7,074 nt of DNA from Novosphingobium sp. (GTDB lineage: Bacteria; Pseudomonadota; Alphaproteobacteria; Sphingomonadales; Sphingomonadaceae): positions 1-7,074 of the forward strand of contig VFKS01000116.1 of assembly GCA_009885425.1 (NCBI GenBank), written 5' to 3'. This document shows positions 1 to 5,730 of this stretch, in pieces. Within the stretch, counting starts at the first letter, position 1. Every line of letters begins with the position of its first letter. Made by a program: the position numbers and the translations under genes. The notes beneath the pieces were generated by a model. It searched no databases, was not told the DNA's origin, and saw only the letters and a list, made by a program, of their open reading frames with translations.

Positions 1-1060
1 CGTCGTAGAGCGCGGTGATCTCGGCCTCATGGAGCGTCGCGCGGCGATACCATTCGGCGATGGTATGGGCATAGTGATAGCGCAGCACTTCGACGTCAGC
101 GATCTCCCAGCCGGTCTTTTCGCACGACGTCACCAGTTCGCTCAGCGCCGGGATATAGCCGCCGGGGAAGATGTATTTGCGGGTCCATTTGTCGGTCGTG
201 CCGGGGCCACCCACGCGGCCGATGGTATGGGTCAGCATGATCCCGTCATCGGTCAGCAGTTCATGCGTTTTGGCGAAATATTCGGGCAGGTGCGGCGCGC
301 CGACGTGTTCGATCATTCCGACGCTGGTGATCCGGTCAAACGGCCCGGTGACATCGCGGTAATCGGTCAGCTGGAATTTGACCTTGTCCGCCACCCCGGC
401 TGCCTCGGCGCGTTCGTTGGCGAATTTGACCTGATCGGGGGCGAGCGAAACGCCCAGCACTTCGACCCCGAAGTGACGGTTGAGGTAAAGCCCGAGCCCG
501 CCCCAGCCGCAGCCGATATCGAGCAGCCGCATCCCCGGCTTCAGCCGAAGTTTGGCCGCGATCAGCGCCTGCTTGTCAAGTTGCGCCCGCTCAAGGCTGT
601 TCGCTGGGTCCTTGAAATAGGCCATGGTATATTGCCGGTCCTCATCGAGGAACAGCTCGTAGAACTGGCGGGTCAGATCGTAGTGGTGGGTCACATTGCT
701 GCTGGCCTTGGGCCGCAGGTTGATCTGGTCGGCCTTGGCAAAGATCCAGTCGAACCCGCGTTTGAGCGGATTGGGCGCGACAATCGAGCCGCTACCGCGA
801 CCTGCATTGCCCATCACCAGCAGCACCATGTCGCGGATATCGTGTGGCGGTTCGACCATCAGCCGCCCGTCCATATAGGCTTCCCCGGCGCCGACCCTTG
901 GGTCCTTGGCAATGTGCAGTGCGGTGCCCTTGTCGGCAAACCGGATCGTCACCGGATCGGCGGCGAGATCACCATAGCGATACTCTCTGCCATCATGGTC
1001 GATCACCCGAAGCTGGCCTAGTTGGACCATGGCACGGAGCATTTTGTCTAGCAGCCACAT
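1..1060 (-). CDS. cfa: Cyclopropane-fatty-acyl-phospholipid synthase, C-terminus cut by window edge
   Basis: This enzyme transfers a methylene group from S-adenosylmethionine onto the double bond of unsaturated acyl chains in membrane phospholipids, acting at the cytoplasmic face of the inner membrane. The visible 353 residues begin MWLLDKMLRAMVQLG. They contain an N-terminal lipid-binding-type region (about 1-115), then the SAM-binding loop LLDIGCGWGG (179-188), whose Cys184 matches the conserved family cysteine, and the motifs GMIEHVG (248-254), HTIG (278-281) and KYIFPGG (295-301). The family is usually about 380-420 residues, so roughly 30-60 residues lie beyond position 1. The start at 1060 is the first ATG after an in-frame stop at 1103-1105; a second ATG lies six codons later. 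A GGAGG lies 15 bases upstream, unusually far. The gene follows the GDT1-family gene by 42 bases, so co-transcription is likely. A related SAM-dependent phospholipid methyltransferase is the only real alternative. Confidence 0.95.
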   Translation of the reverse strand, partial: MWLLDKMLRAMVQLGQLRVIDHDGREYRYGDLAADPVTIRFADKGTALHIAKDPRVGAGEAYMDGRLMVEPPHDIRDMVLLVMGNAGRGSGSIVAPNPLKRGFDWIFAKADQINLRPKASSNVTHHYDLTRQFYELFLDEDRQYTMAYFKDPANSLERAQLDKQALIAAKLRLKPGMRLLDIGCGWGGLGLYLNRHFGVEVLGVSLAPDQVKFANERAEAAGVADKVKFQLTDYRDVTGPFDRITSVGMIEHVGAPHLPEYFAKTHELLTDDGIMLTHTIGRVGGPGTTDKWTRKYIFPGGYIPALSELVTSCEKTGWEIADVEVLRYHYAHTIAEWYRRATLHEAEITALYD

Positions 1061-1064
1061 AGGC

Positions 1065-1081
1065 GGGAGACTATGCCTCCC
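1065..1081 (-). promoter_or_regulatory. Small hairpin over the Shine-Dalgarno of cfa
   Basis: On the minus strand GGGAG (1081-1077) is followed by a 7-base loop and CTCCC (1069-1065). The 5-bp stem would pair the only good Shine-Dalgarno-like run (GGGAGG) in front of the cfa ATG at 1060. The stem is short, so it may be incidental. It sits in the 42-base gap between the GDT1-family gene and cfa. Confidence 0.3.
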
Positions 1082-1102
1082 TGCGAAGCTGGCAAGGACT
1101 AA

Positions 1103-1681
1103 TCAGCCGGTCCAACCGAAGATCTCGGCAAGTTGCCAAAGGCCGAGCACGAGGAACAGCAGCGCCGCAAGCGCCCGGGCCAGCTTCATCGAGACCCGAC
1201 GTTCGATCGCTTCGCCCAGAAAAACTGCTGGGCCATTGACCAGCATCATCCCCAGCGTGGTCCCGGCTGCGACTACCAGCACCGACTGATAGTGTGCGGC
1301 CAGCGCAATCGTTGCGATCTGGGTCTTGTCGCCCATCTCGACCAGGAAAAAGCTGACCAGCGTGGTCAGGAACGCCCCGCCGGTAGTACGCACGGTGTGC
1401 TGATCATCGTCGAGCTTGTCGGGCACCAGCGTCCACGCCGCCATGGCGATAAAGCCCAGCGCGACCGCGATCCGGAACCAGTCGGCCTGCAGCAGATCGG
1501 CGATCTGGCTGCCGACCAGCGCGGCCAGCGCGTGATTGGCCAGTGTCGCCACCAAAATCCCCGCCAGAATGGCCCACGGCGCGCGCAGCCGCGCTGCCAA
1601 TACGATCGCCAGCAACATGGTTTTGTCGCCGATTTCGGCGAGCGCGACGACGACGGTAGAGGAGAGAAAGGCTTCGATCAT
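1103..1681 (-). CDS. TMEM165/GDT1 family (UPF0016) inner-membrane cation exporter, probably Mn2+
   Basis: This is a 192-residue polytopic inner-membrane protein. It carries the two hallmark motifs of the UPF0016/GDT1 family, EIGDKT at 16-21 and EMGDKT at 115-120, one at the start of each half of an inverted-repeat fold. About six hydrophobic segments can be seen (roughly 2-27, 36-57, 69-86, 103-122, 131-155 and 166-187). A hydrophilic loop rich in Asp lies at 88-100. Bacterial and eukaryotic members export Mn2+ or exchange Ca2+/Mn2+ for protons; Vibrio MneA is the best known bacterial case. Substrate here is inferred from the family. The length is normal for the bacterial two-domain form. Its ATG overlaps the stop of the upstream reductase gene (ATGA, 1678-1681), which suggests translational coupling. 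There is no well-spaced Shine-Dalgarno of its own. No Mn2+ riboswitch-like leader is apparent. Confidence 0.93.
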   Translation of the reverse strand: MIEAFLSSTVVVALAEIGDKTMLLAIVLAARLRAPWAILAGILVATLANHALAALVGSQIADLLQADWFRIAVALGFIAMAAWTLVPDKLDDDQHTVRTTGGAFLTTLVSFFLVEMGDKTQIATIALAAHYQSVLVVAAGTTLGMMLVNGPAVFLGEAIERRVSMKLARALAALLFLVLGLWQLAEIFGWTG

Positions 1682-2430
1682 TCCCGCGCCAGATAAAGCA
1701 CATCACGCGGCTGGGCGAGCAAGTGCTGGCCCGAATCGATGAACAGCGTTTCACCGCTCGCCAGCCAGCCTTGCGCCATAAACAGCGCCGCATCGGCCAG
1801 TTCTTCCGGATCGGTCAACCGCTGTAGCAGGTTCATCCGGCCCGAGAGTTCGTGCTCGTGATCGATTTGATCCCAGCTGGGCAGCATCGCGCCGGGGGCG
1901 AGGCCGTAGACCCGGTCATCGGGCCGGTCCTGCGCCATCGCCAGCATCTTCACCGTGCTGGCCAGCGCGTGCTTGGCCATGGTGTAGCTGAAGAAATCGG
2001 GGTTGGGATTGGCGATCTTCTGATCGAGGAACTGGATCAAGTGGCGCCCGCCGGTGCTCTGCGCCCTGGCCAGAAAGGCCTGAGCTATCGCGGTGGGCAC
2101 CTCAGCGTTGACGCGCATCGCCTCGGAAAAGATTACCGGATCGATACACGCCGCTGTGTCCGGCTTGAACACGGCTGCGCTGTTGACCAGCACCCGCCAA
2201 TCGGGGAGCCGGGCAGCCAGATCGTCGATCATCGCCAAGGCTTCGGCGCGGTCTAGCAGGTCGGCCTCGACCACTTCGGCCGAAGGGAGCGTGGCGGCGA
2301 GTTTACGCGCCAGATCGGGCGAATGCCCCGCGTGGATCGCCACGTGCCAACTCTCGGCCGCAAAGCGCCGTGCCAAGACCGCGCCAATCCGCTTGGCTGC
2401 GCCGGTAATGAGGATTGCGGGACGGGCCAT
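1678..2430 (-). CDS. SDR family oxidoreductase, pteridine reductase (PTR1/FolM) type
   Basis: This is a 250-residue NAD(P)H-dependent short-chain dehydrogenase/reductase with a Rossmann fold. The cofactor loop is TGAAKRIG (9-16), where Arg14 replaces the usual glycine of TGxxxGxG; this Arg form is characteristic of pteridine reductases. NSAA (83-86) is the SDR structural motif. The catalytic Tyr149 and Lys153 lie in YTMAK. The usual catalytic Ser is absent: Asp136 lies 13 residues before the Tyr, the same spacing as Asp-Tyr in trypanosomatid PTR1 and E. coli FolM. The likely role is reduction of dihydropterin or dihydrofolate-type substrates in the cytoplasm, which is inference; a generic SDR name is the safe fallback. 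The start at 2430 is the only ATG after an in-frame stop at 2464-2466 and places the Rossmann loop normally near the N-terminus. It is coupled to the downstream GDT1-family gene and lies 41 bases after the glycine-zipper gene. Confidence 0.92.
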   Translation of the reverse strand: MARPAILITGAAKRIGAVLARRFAAESWHVAIHAGHSPDLARKLAATLPSAEVVEADLLDRAEALAMIDDLAARLPDWRVLVNSAAVFKPDTAACIDPVIFSEAMRVNAEVPTAIAQAFLARAQSTGGRHLIQFLDQKIANPNPDFFSYTMAKHALASTVKMLAMAQDRPDDRVYGLAPGAMLPSWDQIDHEHELSGRMNLLQRLTDPEELADAALFMAQGWLASGETLFIDSGQHLLAQPRDVLYLARE

Positions 2431-2457
2431 CCCCCAGAGCTTTGCTGGGGATGGCCC
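2424..2457 (-). promoter_or_regulatory. GC-rich hairpin enclosing the start codon of the SDR gene
   Basis: The arms are GGGCCAT (2424-2430) with ATGGCCC (2451-2457), and CCCCAG (2432-2437) with CTGGGG (2445-2450). Together they form a 13-bp stem with 10 G:C pairs, one bulged base and a 7-base loop (2438-2444). In the minus-strand transcript the 3' arm holds both the G-run that would serve as Shine-Dalgarno and the AUG of the SDR gene. No U-run follows, so a classical intrinsic terminator for the upstream glycine-zipper gene is less likely. A translational control hairpin, opened by ribosomes ending on the upstream gene (stop at 2472-2474), is one reading; this is inference. Confidence 0.55.
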
Positions 2458-2471
2458 GCCGGGTCAAGGGT

Positions 2472-2825
2472 TCAACGGCAGCGGGTCCGGCCCTTGGCCA
2501 GTTCATTGCCTACCAGCGCGCCAGCCGCAGCGCCCAGCACCGTTCCGGTTACGCGCTCACCACGGGTATCAACCGCCCGGCCGAGCAGCGCGCCCAGCGC
2601 CGCACCGACCAACAGGCCGACCGTGCCATTGCCGCGGCGGCAGTAATAACGGCCATCGTCACCGCGCCAGTAACGGACCCCGTTACTTGTCCGCTTGTAG
2701 CGGATATCCCCGTCCTTATCGCGCCAGCCATGGGCTGGAGCCCAGCGCGGCGGATCGGCCAGCGCCGGAGCGGTGGCGGAAAATAAGGTGACGGCCATCA
2801 GGGCCGGAATGAGGACCTTGGTCAT
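2472..2825 (-). CDS. Exported glycine-zipper (2TM) domain protein
   Basis: This is a 117-residue small envelope protein. Residues 1-23 are a Sec signal peptide ending in ALA before DPPRW. A mature polar segment (24-68) is rich in Arg, Asp, Tyr and Trp. Two small-residue hydrophobic helices follow at about 69-84 and 94-108, with repeated GxxxG/AxxxG spacing (VGLLVGAALGALLG and TGTVLGAAAGALVG), the pattern of the glycine zipper 2TM family. Cys62 and Cys116 could form a disulfide in the periplasm. The exact function is unknown; family members sit in or span the outer membrane or periplasm. The start at 2825 is chosen because GGGAG lies 7 bases upstream and the signal peptide begins there. The open frame continues to 3278 upstream, but that part is Arg-rich nonsense overlapping the lipoprotein gene. 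The gap to the upstream lipoprotein gene is 113 bases, with no clear promoter or terminator in it. Confidence 0.88.
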   Translation of the reverse strand: MTKVLIPALMAVTLFSATAPALADPPRWAPAHGWRDKDGDIRYKRTSNGVRYWRGDDGRYYCRRGNGTVGLLVGAALGALLGRAVDTRGERVTGTVLGAAAGALVGNELAKGRTRCR

Positions 2826-2938
2826 GGGTAGACTCCCGTTGTTGTTCTTGCCGGCGGTCAGGCTGGACTTGGCGCGATTAACGGCAGATTTCTGGCATTG
2901 GTGAACCGTGCGCAAAGCGCGGCGGACCGAGTGCGAAG

Positions 2939-3241
2939 CTACGTTTTCTTCTTTGGAGCCGGCTTGGCTTCTTCCACTGGCTCGCTGCCGGGGGGCGGGT
3001 CTTTGGCCCAAGGGTTGGCCTTGGTACCAGCGCCAGCCTTCTGGGCCGGCTCGTCCTTGGCGGCAAGCGCCGGGGCCTGGGCGGGCGCATCTTTGGCCCA
3101 GGGATTGACGTGCGCTGCTTCCTTGCCGCCCCCTTTTTTTGCAGCTGCAGCGGGCTTTGCCTCTGGCGCAGGCTCTTTCGAACCCGAACAAGCGCTGAGC
3201 AGAAGCGCCGAGGCGGTAGCGATGATGATAGACCGTTTCAC
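2939..3241 (-). CDS. Small Ala/Pro/Lys-rich lipoprotein with two NPWAKD motifs
   Basis: This is a 100-residue protein I do not recognise by name. Residues 1-17 form a lipoprotein signal peptide (MKRSIIIATA then SALLL) ending in the lipobox LSAC, so Cys18 should be lipidated and the protein anchored in the inner or outer membrane. The mature part is low-complexity, rich in Ala, Pro and Lys, with no predicted globular core. It carries the motif NPWAKD twice (46-51 and 76-81), exactly 30 residues apart and each followed by Pro-rich sequence. It ends in a basic tail (KPAPKKKT). The start codon is GTG; GGAGG lies 7 bases upstream (3249-3253), which decides this start. It follows rlmN by 58 bases on the same strand and could be read from the same transcript. 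Biased composition alone could be spurious, but the lipobox, Shine-Dalgarno and repeated motif argue that it is real. Confidence 0.82.
   Translation of the reverse strand: MKRSIIIATASALLLSACSGSKEPAPEAKPAAAAKKGGGKEAAHVNPWAKDAPAQAPALAAKDEPAQKAGAGTKANPWAKDPPPGSEPVEEAKPAPKKKT
2999..3106 (-). repeat. Two-copy direct repeat encoding NPWAKD
   Basis: The 18-base units lie at 3089-3106 and 2999-3016. The bases TCTTTGGCCCA on the plus strand are identical in both (3000-3010 and 3090-3100), with divergence only around them. The period is 90 bases or 30 codons. It lies inside the lipoprotein gene and keeps its frame. Confidence 0.75.
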
Positions 3242-3245
3242 AGCT

Positions 3246-3265
3246 GAACCTCCAGTTGAAGGTTC
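3246..3265. repeat. Short inverted repeat at the lipoprotein ribosome binding site
   Basis: GAACCT (3246-3251) and AGGTTC (3260-3265) are a perfect 6-bp inverted repeat with an 8-base loop. On the minus-strand transcript it includes part of the GGAGG (3249-3253) that serves the GTG start at 3241. It lies in the 58-base gap after rlmN. It is short and may be chance. Confidence 0.3.
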
Positions 3266-3299
3266 GCCATAGTGGCAAGGAGCTAACAGCTGGTAAGCG

Positions 3300-4562
3300 T
3301 CAGCCGAGCGCTGCCTGTTTTTCTTCGGCCAGCCGGTCCAGCTCGGCCCGGGTCATTTTGGTCGCGGCGGTCTTGAGCTGGCCGCAGGCGGCGTCGATAT
3401 CGCGTCCGCGCGGGGTGCGCACCGGGGCGCTGATCCCTGCATCAAACACGATATCGGAGAACCGCTTGACCCGTTCCGGCGTTGAGCATTCATAAATTGC
3501 GCCGGGCCAGGGGTTGAACGGGATCAGGTTGACCTTGGCGGGTAGCTTGTAGTGTTTGATCAGCCGAACCAGCTCGCGCGCATCGGCGTCGCTGTCGTTC
3601 TTGTCCTTCAGCATCACATATTCGAACGTGATCCGCCGCGAATTGGACAGGCCGGGATAGTCGGCGCAGGCTTGCAGCAGTTCCTCGATCCCGTACTTGC
3701 GGTTGATCGGCACAATCTCGTCGCGCACTTCCTTGGTCGTGGCGTGAAGCGAGACGGCCAGATTGACCCCGATTTCCGCGCCGGCGCGGGCCATCATCGG
3801 CACCACGCCGCTGGTCGAAAGCGTGATCCGGCGCCGGGACAGCGCCAGCCCATCGCCGTCCATCACCAGTTTCAGCGCATCGCGGACATGCTCGAAATTA
3901 TACAACGGCTCGCCCATGCCCATCATCACGATGTTGGTCAGCAGGCGGCCATCGGCTGAATAGCCGCCATCATCATCGACCAGATCATCGCCAAGCTCGG
4001 CCAGGTCGGCTTGGCCCGCGCGGGGCCATTCGCCCAGTGCATCGCGCGCCAGCATGACTTGCCCGACGATTTCACCCGGGGTCAGATTGCGGACCAGCCG
4101 CATCGTCCCGGTGTGACAGAACCGGCAATTGAGCGTGCAGCCGACCTGACTGGAAACGCACAGCGTGCCGCGATCCGCATCGGGGATGAAGACCATCTCG
4201 AACTCATGCCCATCGTCGGTTCGCAGCAACCATTTGCGGGTGCCGTCGCTGGAATGCTGGGCCAGCACGATCGCCGGGCGCCCGATCACGAAGCGCTCGG
4301 TGAGCCACGGCCGCATGGTCTTGGCGATATCGGTCATCGCCTCAAATTTGGTCACGCCGCGGTGGTAGAGCCAGTGGAACACCTGCTTGGCCCGCAGCTT
4401 TGCGCCCTTTGCGTCCAGCCCGGCATCGATAAACAGTTCGGTGATCCGGGGCCGGGACAGACCGATCAGATCGACGCGACCATCCTCACGCGGGGTAACC
4501 TCACGCGGGGTCGGGACCGGGTCGATTTGCCCGGGGATCGTCATCAATGCGGTGTCGGCCAT
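3300..4562 (-). CDS. rlmN: 23S rRNA (adenine(2503)-C(2))-methyltransferase / tRNA m2A37 methyltransferase RlmN
   Basis: This cytoplasmic radical-SAM enzyme methylates C2 of A2503 in 23S rRNA and, in many bacteria, A37 of certain tRNAs. It has 420 residues. The radical-SAM cluster motif is CTLNCRFC, with Cys142, Cys146 and Cys149. The two mechanistic cysteines that form the thiyl and methylated intermediates in the E. coli enzyme correspond to Cys135 (in [10 protein letters not shown]) and Cys393 (in DIDAACGQL). GMGEPLYN (215-222) is the SAM-binding GEP motif, and Glu122 matches the conserved base. All key residues are present, so it is RlmN rather than Cfr. An acidic insert of about 20 residues at 180-203 and a Pro-rich N-terminal tail (1-30) lengthen it against the roughly 384-residue E. 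coli form. AGGG lies 7 bases before the ATG. It diverges from the barrel-protein gene. Confidence 0.97.
   Translation of the reverse strand: MADTALMTIPGQIDPVPTPREVTPREDGRVDLIGLSRPRITELFIDAGLDAKGAKLRAKQVFHWLYHRGVTKFEAMTDIAKTMRPWLTERFVIGRPAIVLAQHSSDGTRKWLLRTDDGHEFEMVFIPDADRGTLCVSSQVGCTLNCRFCHTGTMRLVRNLTPGEIVGQVMLARDALGEWPRAGQADLAELGDDLVDDDGGYSADGRLLTNIVMMGMGEPLYNFEHVRDALKLVMDGDGLALSRRRITLSTSGVVPMMARAGAEIGVNLAVSLHATTKEVRDEIVPINRKYGIEELLQACADYPGLSNSRRITFEYVMLKDKNDSDADARELVRLIKHYKLPAKVNLIPFNPWPGAIYECSTPERVKRFSDIVFDAGISAPVRTPRGRDIDAACGQLKTAATKMTRAELDRLAEEKQAALG
4484..4511 (-). repeat. Tandem 13-base repeat in the rlmN N-terminal tail
   Basis: CCTCACGCGGGGT occurs at 4484-4496 and again at 4499-4511, with a period of 15 bases. 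It encodes [10 protein letters not shown] in the unstructured N-terminal tail of RlmN (residues 18-27). It looks like a recent in-frame 5-codon duplication. Confidence 0.7.
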
Positions 4563-4569
4563 AGCGCGG

Positions 4570-4579
4570 CCCTATAGGG
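4570..4579. other. 10-bp palindrome CCCTATAGGG in the rlmN leader
   Basis: This perfect 10-base palindrome lies 7 bases upstream of the rlmN ATG. Its minus-strand half supplies the AGGG used as Shine-Dalgarno. It has no obvious assigned regulator; chance is possible. Confidence 0.35.
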
Positions 4580-4582
4580 GCA

Positions 4583-4611
4583 ATGCAGCGCAATCGCCAG
4601 CTTTGTATAAA
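4583..4611 (+). promoter_or_regulatory. Weak candidate promoter for the barrel-protein gene
   Basis: TATAAA at 4606-4611 could act as a -10 on the plus strand, with only a poor -35 (ATGCAG near 4583-4588). It overlaps the candidate rlmN -10 on the other strand, so the two genes might compete for polymerase. The leader would be about 60 bases. Confidence 0.22.
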
Positions 4612-4631
4612 TCTCCGCCGATTGTAACCAA
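4604..4631 (-). promoter_or_regulatory. Candidate promoter for rlmN
   Basis: On the minus strand TTGGTT (4631-4626) lies 16 bases before TATACA (4609-4604), a weak -35 and a fair -10. It would start transcripts near 4597 with a leader of about 35 bases. It lies in the 118-base region between two divergent genes, where promoters are expected. The match to consensus is partial. Confidence 0.35.
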
Positions 4632-4666
4632 ATGCAGCTTGTCCGCGAACCTGTGCGTGAAGCAAC

Positions 4667-4672
4667 AGGAGG
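4667..4672 (+). promoter_or_regulatory. Ribosome binding site of the barrel-protein gene
   Basis: AGGAGG, a full Shine-Dalgarno, sits 8 bases before the ATG at 4681. It fixes the start there, although the frame stays open back to 4387. Confidence 0.8.
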
Positions 4673-4680
4673 TTCCAACC

Positions 4681-5208
4681 ATGACGCGTTATCCCGCTTT
4701 TGCCGCAATTGCCCTGCTAGCCGGATTGGCTACCCCCGCCCATGCCGAAAGTCCGCAATTGCGTGGCACGGTAATCGGCGGGCTTGAACGGACCGACAGC
4801 GCTCCGGGTAGCGGCGCCGAGGATGGGATCTACTACGGCGTGCAATTGGGCGCCGACTGGGACCTTGGCGGTGTGCAAGCCGGGGTAGAGGCAGAATTGG
4901 GCGATTCCACGGCCAATGCGCCCAATTTCGGCAATCAAGCGGACCAGTCGCTGTTCGCCAATGCTGCCGTCCGGGTGGCAGTGCCGATCACCGGGGGCGC
5001 GCGGGTTTTTGTGCGCGGCGGTTATGCCTATCACAAGATCGACTATGCCATCGGTCCAGCGTTTGAAGGGCACGGCTATACGCTGGGCGGCGGGGCCGAG
5101 CTCGATTTGGGGCAAAGCCTGTTCTTGCGCGGAGAGTACCGCTATTCGGACTATGGCCAGACGGTGCGCGGTCAGCACTTTGTCGCAGGTGTCGGATTCC
5201 GGTTCTAA
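4681..5208 (+). CDS. Small outer-membrane beta-barrel (porin-like, OmpA/OmpX-type) protein
   Basis: This is a 175-residue outer-membrane protein. Residues 1-22 are a Sec signal peptide ending AHA before ESPQL. The mature 153 residues show alternating amphipathic stretches typical of an eight-stranded barrel, for example IYYGVQLGADWDL (50-62), ARVFVRGGYAYHKIDYA (107-123), YTLGGGAELDLG (133-144) and LFLRGEYRYSDYG (148-159). It ends VGFRF; a C-terminal Phe after alternating hydrophobic residues is the usual signal for the Bam assembly machinery. This matches the outer-membrane beta-barrel domain families that include opacity-like and Omp25/31-like proteins. Its specific role (structural, adhesion or small-solute pore) cannot be read from sequence. 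It is the only plus-strand gene here, divergent from rlmN and convergent with the IalB-like gene, with which it shares 4 bases at the stops. Confidence 0.9.
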   Translation: MTRYPAFAAIALLAGLATPAHAESPQLRGTVIGGLERTDSAPGSGAEDGIYYGVQLGADWDLGGVQAGVEAELGDSTANAPNFGNQADQSLFANAAVRVAVPITGGARVFVRGGYAYHKIDYAIGPAFEGHGYTLGGGAELDLGQSLFLRGEYRYSDYGQTVRGQHFVAGVGFRF

Positions 5209-5690
5209 CGCAGGTCCGCACATCCCACCGCCGCCGCGTCCATCGCGGTGGCGGCGCCGGACAGATCGTAGCGGTTGGTAAAGCCCCGCCCGCCGGCATC
5301 GCGGGCGCTCACGGTCATGTCCTTGGCGACACGCATCGCCGCCATGATCGCTGCGTCGCCGCGCTTGTCCGCTGCCCAGGCATCGCCGCCGCCGCCAACC
5401 AGCGGGATTCTCTGGCCGCCAATCGAGAGCGAGATCGCCGCGTTTGGCTGCAATTTCCGTGAAAGGCGAAAGTGCACTTGCCCGCGCACACCTTGGCGCG
5501 GCCACCAGGCAACATCGGCATAGGGCTGGTAATCTCGCTGCATGGTCGATGGCGCGGCCATGGCGATGGCATAACAGCGCGGTGCAGCGGGATCACGGAA
5601 CGCGGCCCAGCCGCTGAACATTCCCAGGCTATCGCGGGCTATCGCCGGGGCGGCGAGCAGGATCGGCAACAGGAACAGCAGGCGGCGCAT
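5205..5690 (-). CDS. Exported periplasmic protein, probably IalB-like
   Basis: The protein has 161 residues from this start. A signal peptide MRRLLFLLPILLAAPAIA precedes the mature RDSLGMFSGW. The mature part has the sequence FRDPAAPRCYAIA near its start and VGCADLR at its end, so one cysteine at each end (Cys39 and Cys157) could form a disulfide. This plan resembles the invasion-associated locus B (IalB) family, common in alphaproteobacteria including free-living ones, where the function is unknown; the assignment is from general resemblance. A start four codons upstream at 5702 (MSPAMRR) is also open. Neither start has a good Shine-Dalgarno; a weak GAG lies 7 bases before the one chosen. 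It follows the S9 peptidase gene by 40 bases (28 from the alternative start) and may be read with it. Its TAG stop overlaps the TAA of the convergent barrel-protein gene. Confidence 0.82.
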   Translation of the reverse strand: MRRLLFLLPILLAAPAIARDSLGMFSGWAAFRDPAAPRCYAIAMAAPSTMQRDYQPYADVAWWPRQGVRGQVHFRLSRKLQPNAAISLSIGGQRIPLVGGGGDAWAADKRGDAAIMAAMRVAKDMTVSARDAGGRGFTNRYDLSGAATAMDAAAVGCADLR

Positions 5691-5730
5691 AGCTGGGCTC
5701 ATTGCAGATCGCCGGAGGCAAGGGAAGGCC

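Noticed and set aside
29..1021. Long plus-strand open frame of 330 codons
   Set aside because: It is the antisense shadow of cfa; its composition is Gly/Ala/Arg/His-rich without a recognisable domain, while the minus strand encodes clear CFA synthase motifs.
2424..2457. Intrinsic terminator of the glycine-zipper gene
   Set aside because: The stem is strong but no U-run follows on the minus strand, and it overlaps the next gene's start codon; termination is not excluded but is not the best reading.
2472..3278. 268-codon reading of the glycine-zipper frame from 3278
   Set aside because: The part before 2825 is Arg/Gly/Ser-rich, overlaps the lipoprotein gene out of frame, and ignores the signal peptide and Shine-Dalgarno at 2825.
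4387..5208. 273-codon reading of the barrel-protein frame from 4387
   Set aside because: The upstream part runs antisense through rlmN; the AGGAGG and the signal peptide both place the start at 4681.
4717..5505. 262-codon minus-strand open frame opposite the barrel-protein gene
   Set aside because: It is a shadow spanning two real genes and has no recognisable domain or start signal.
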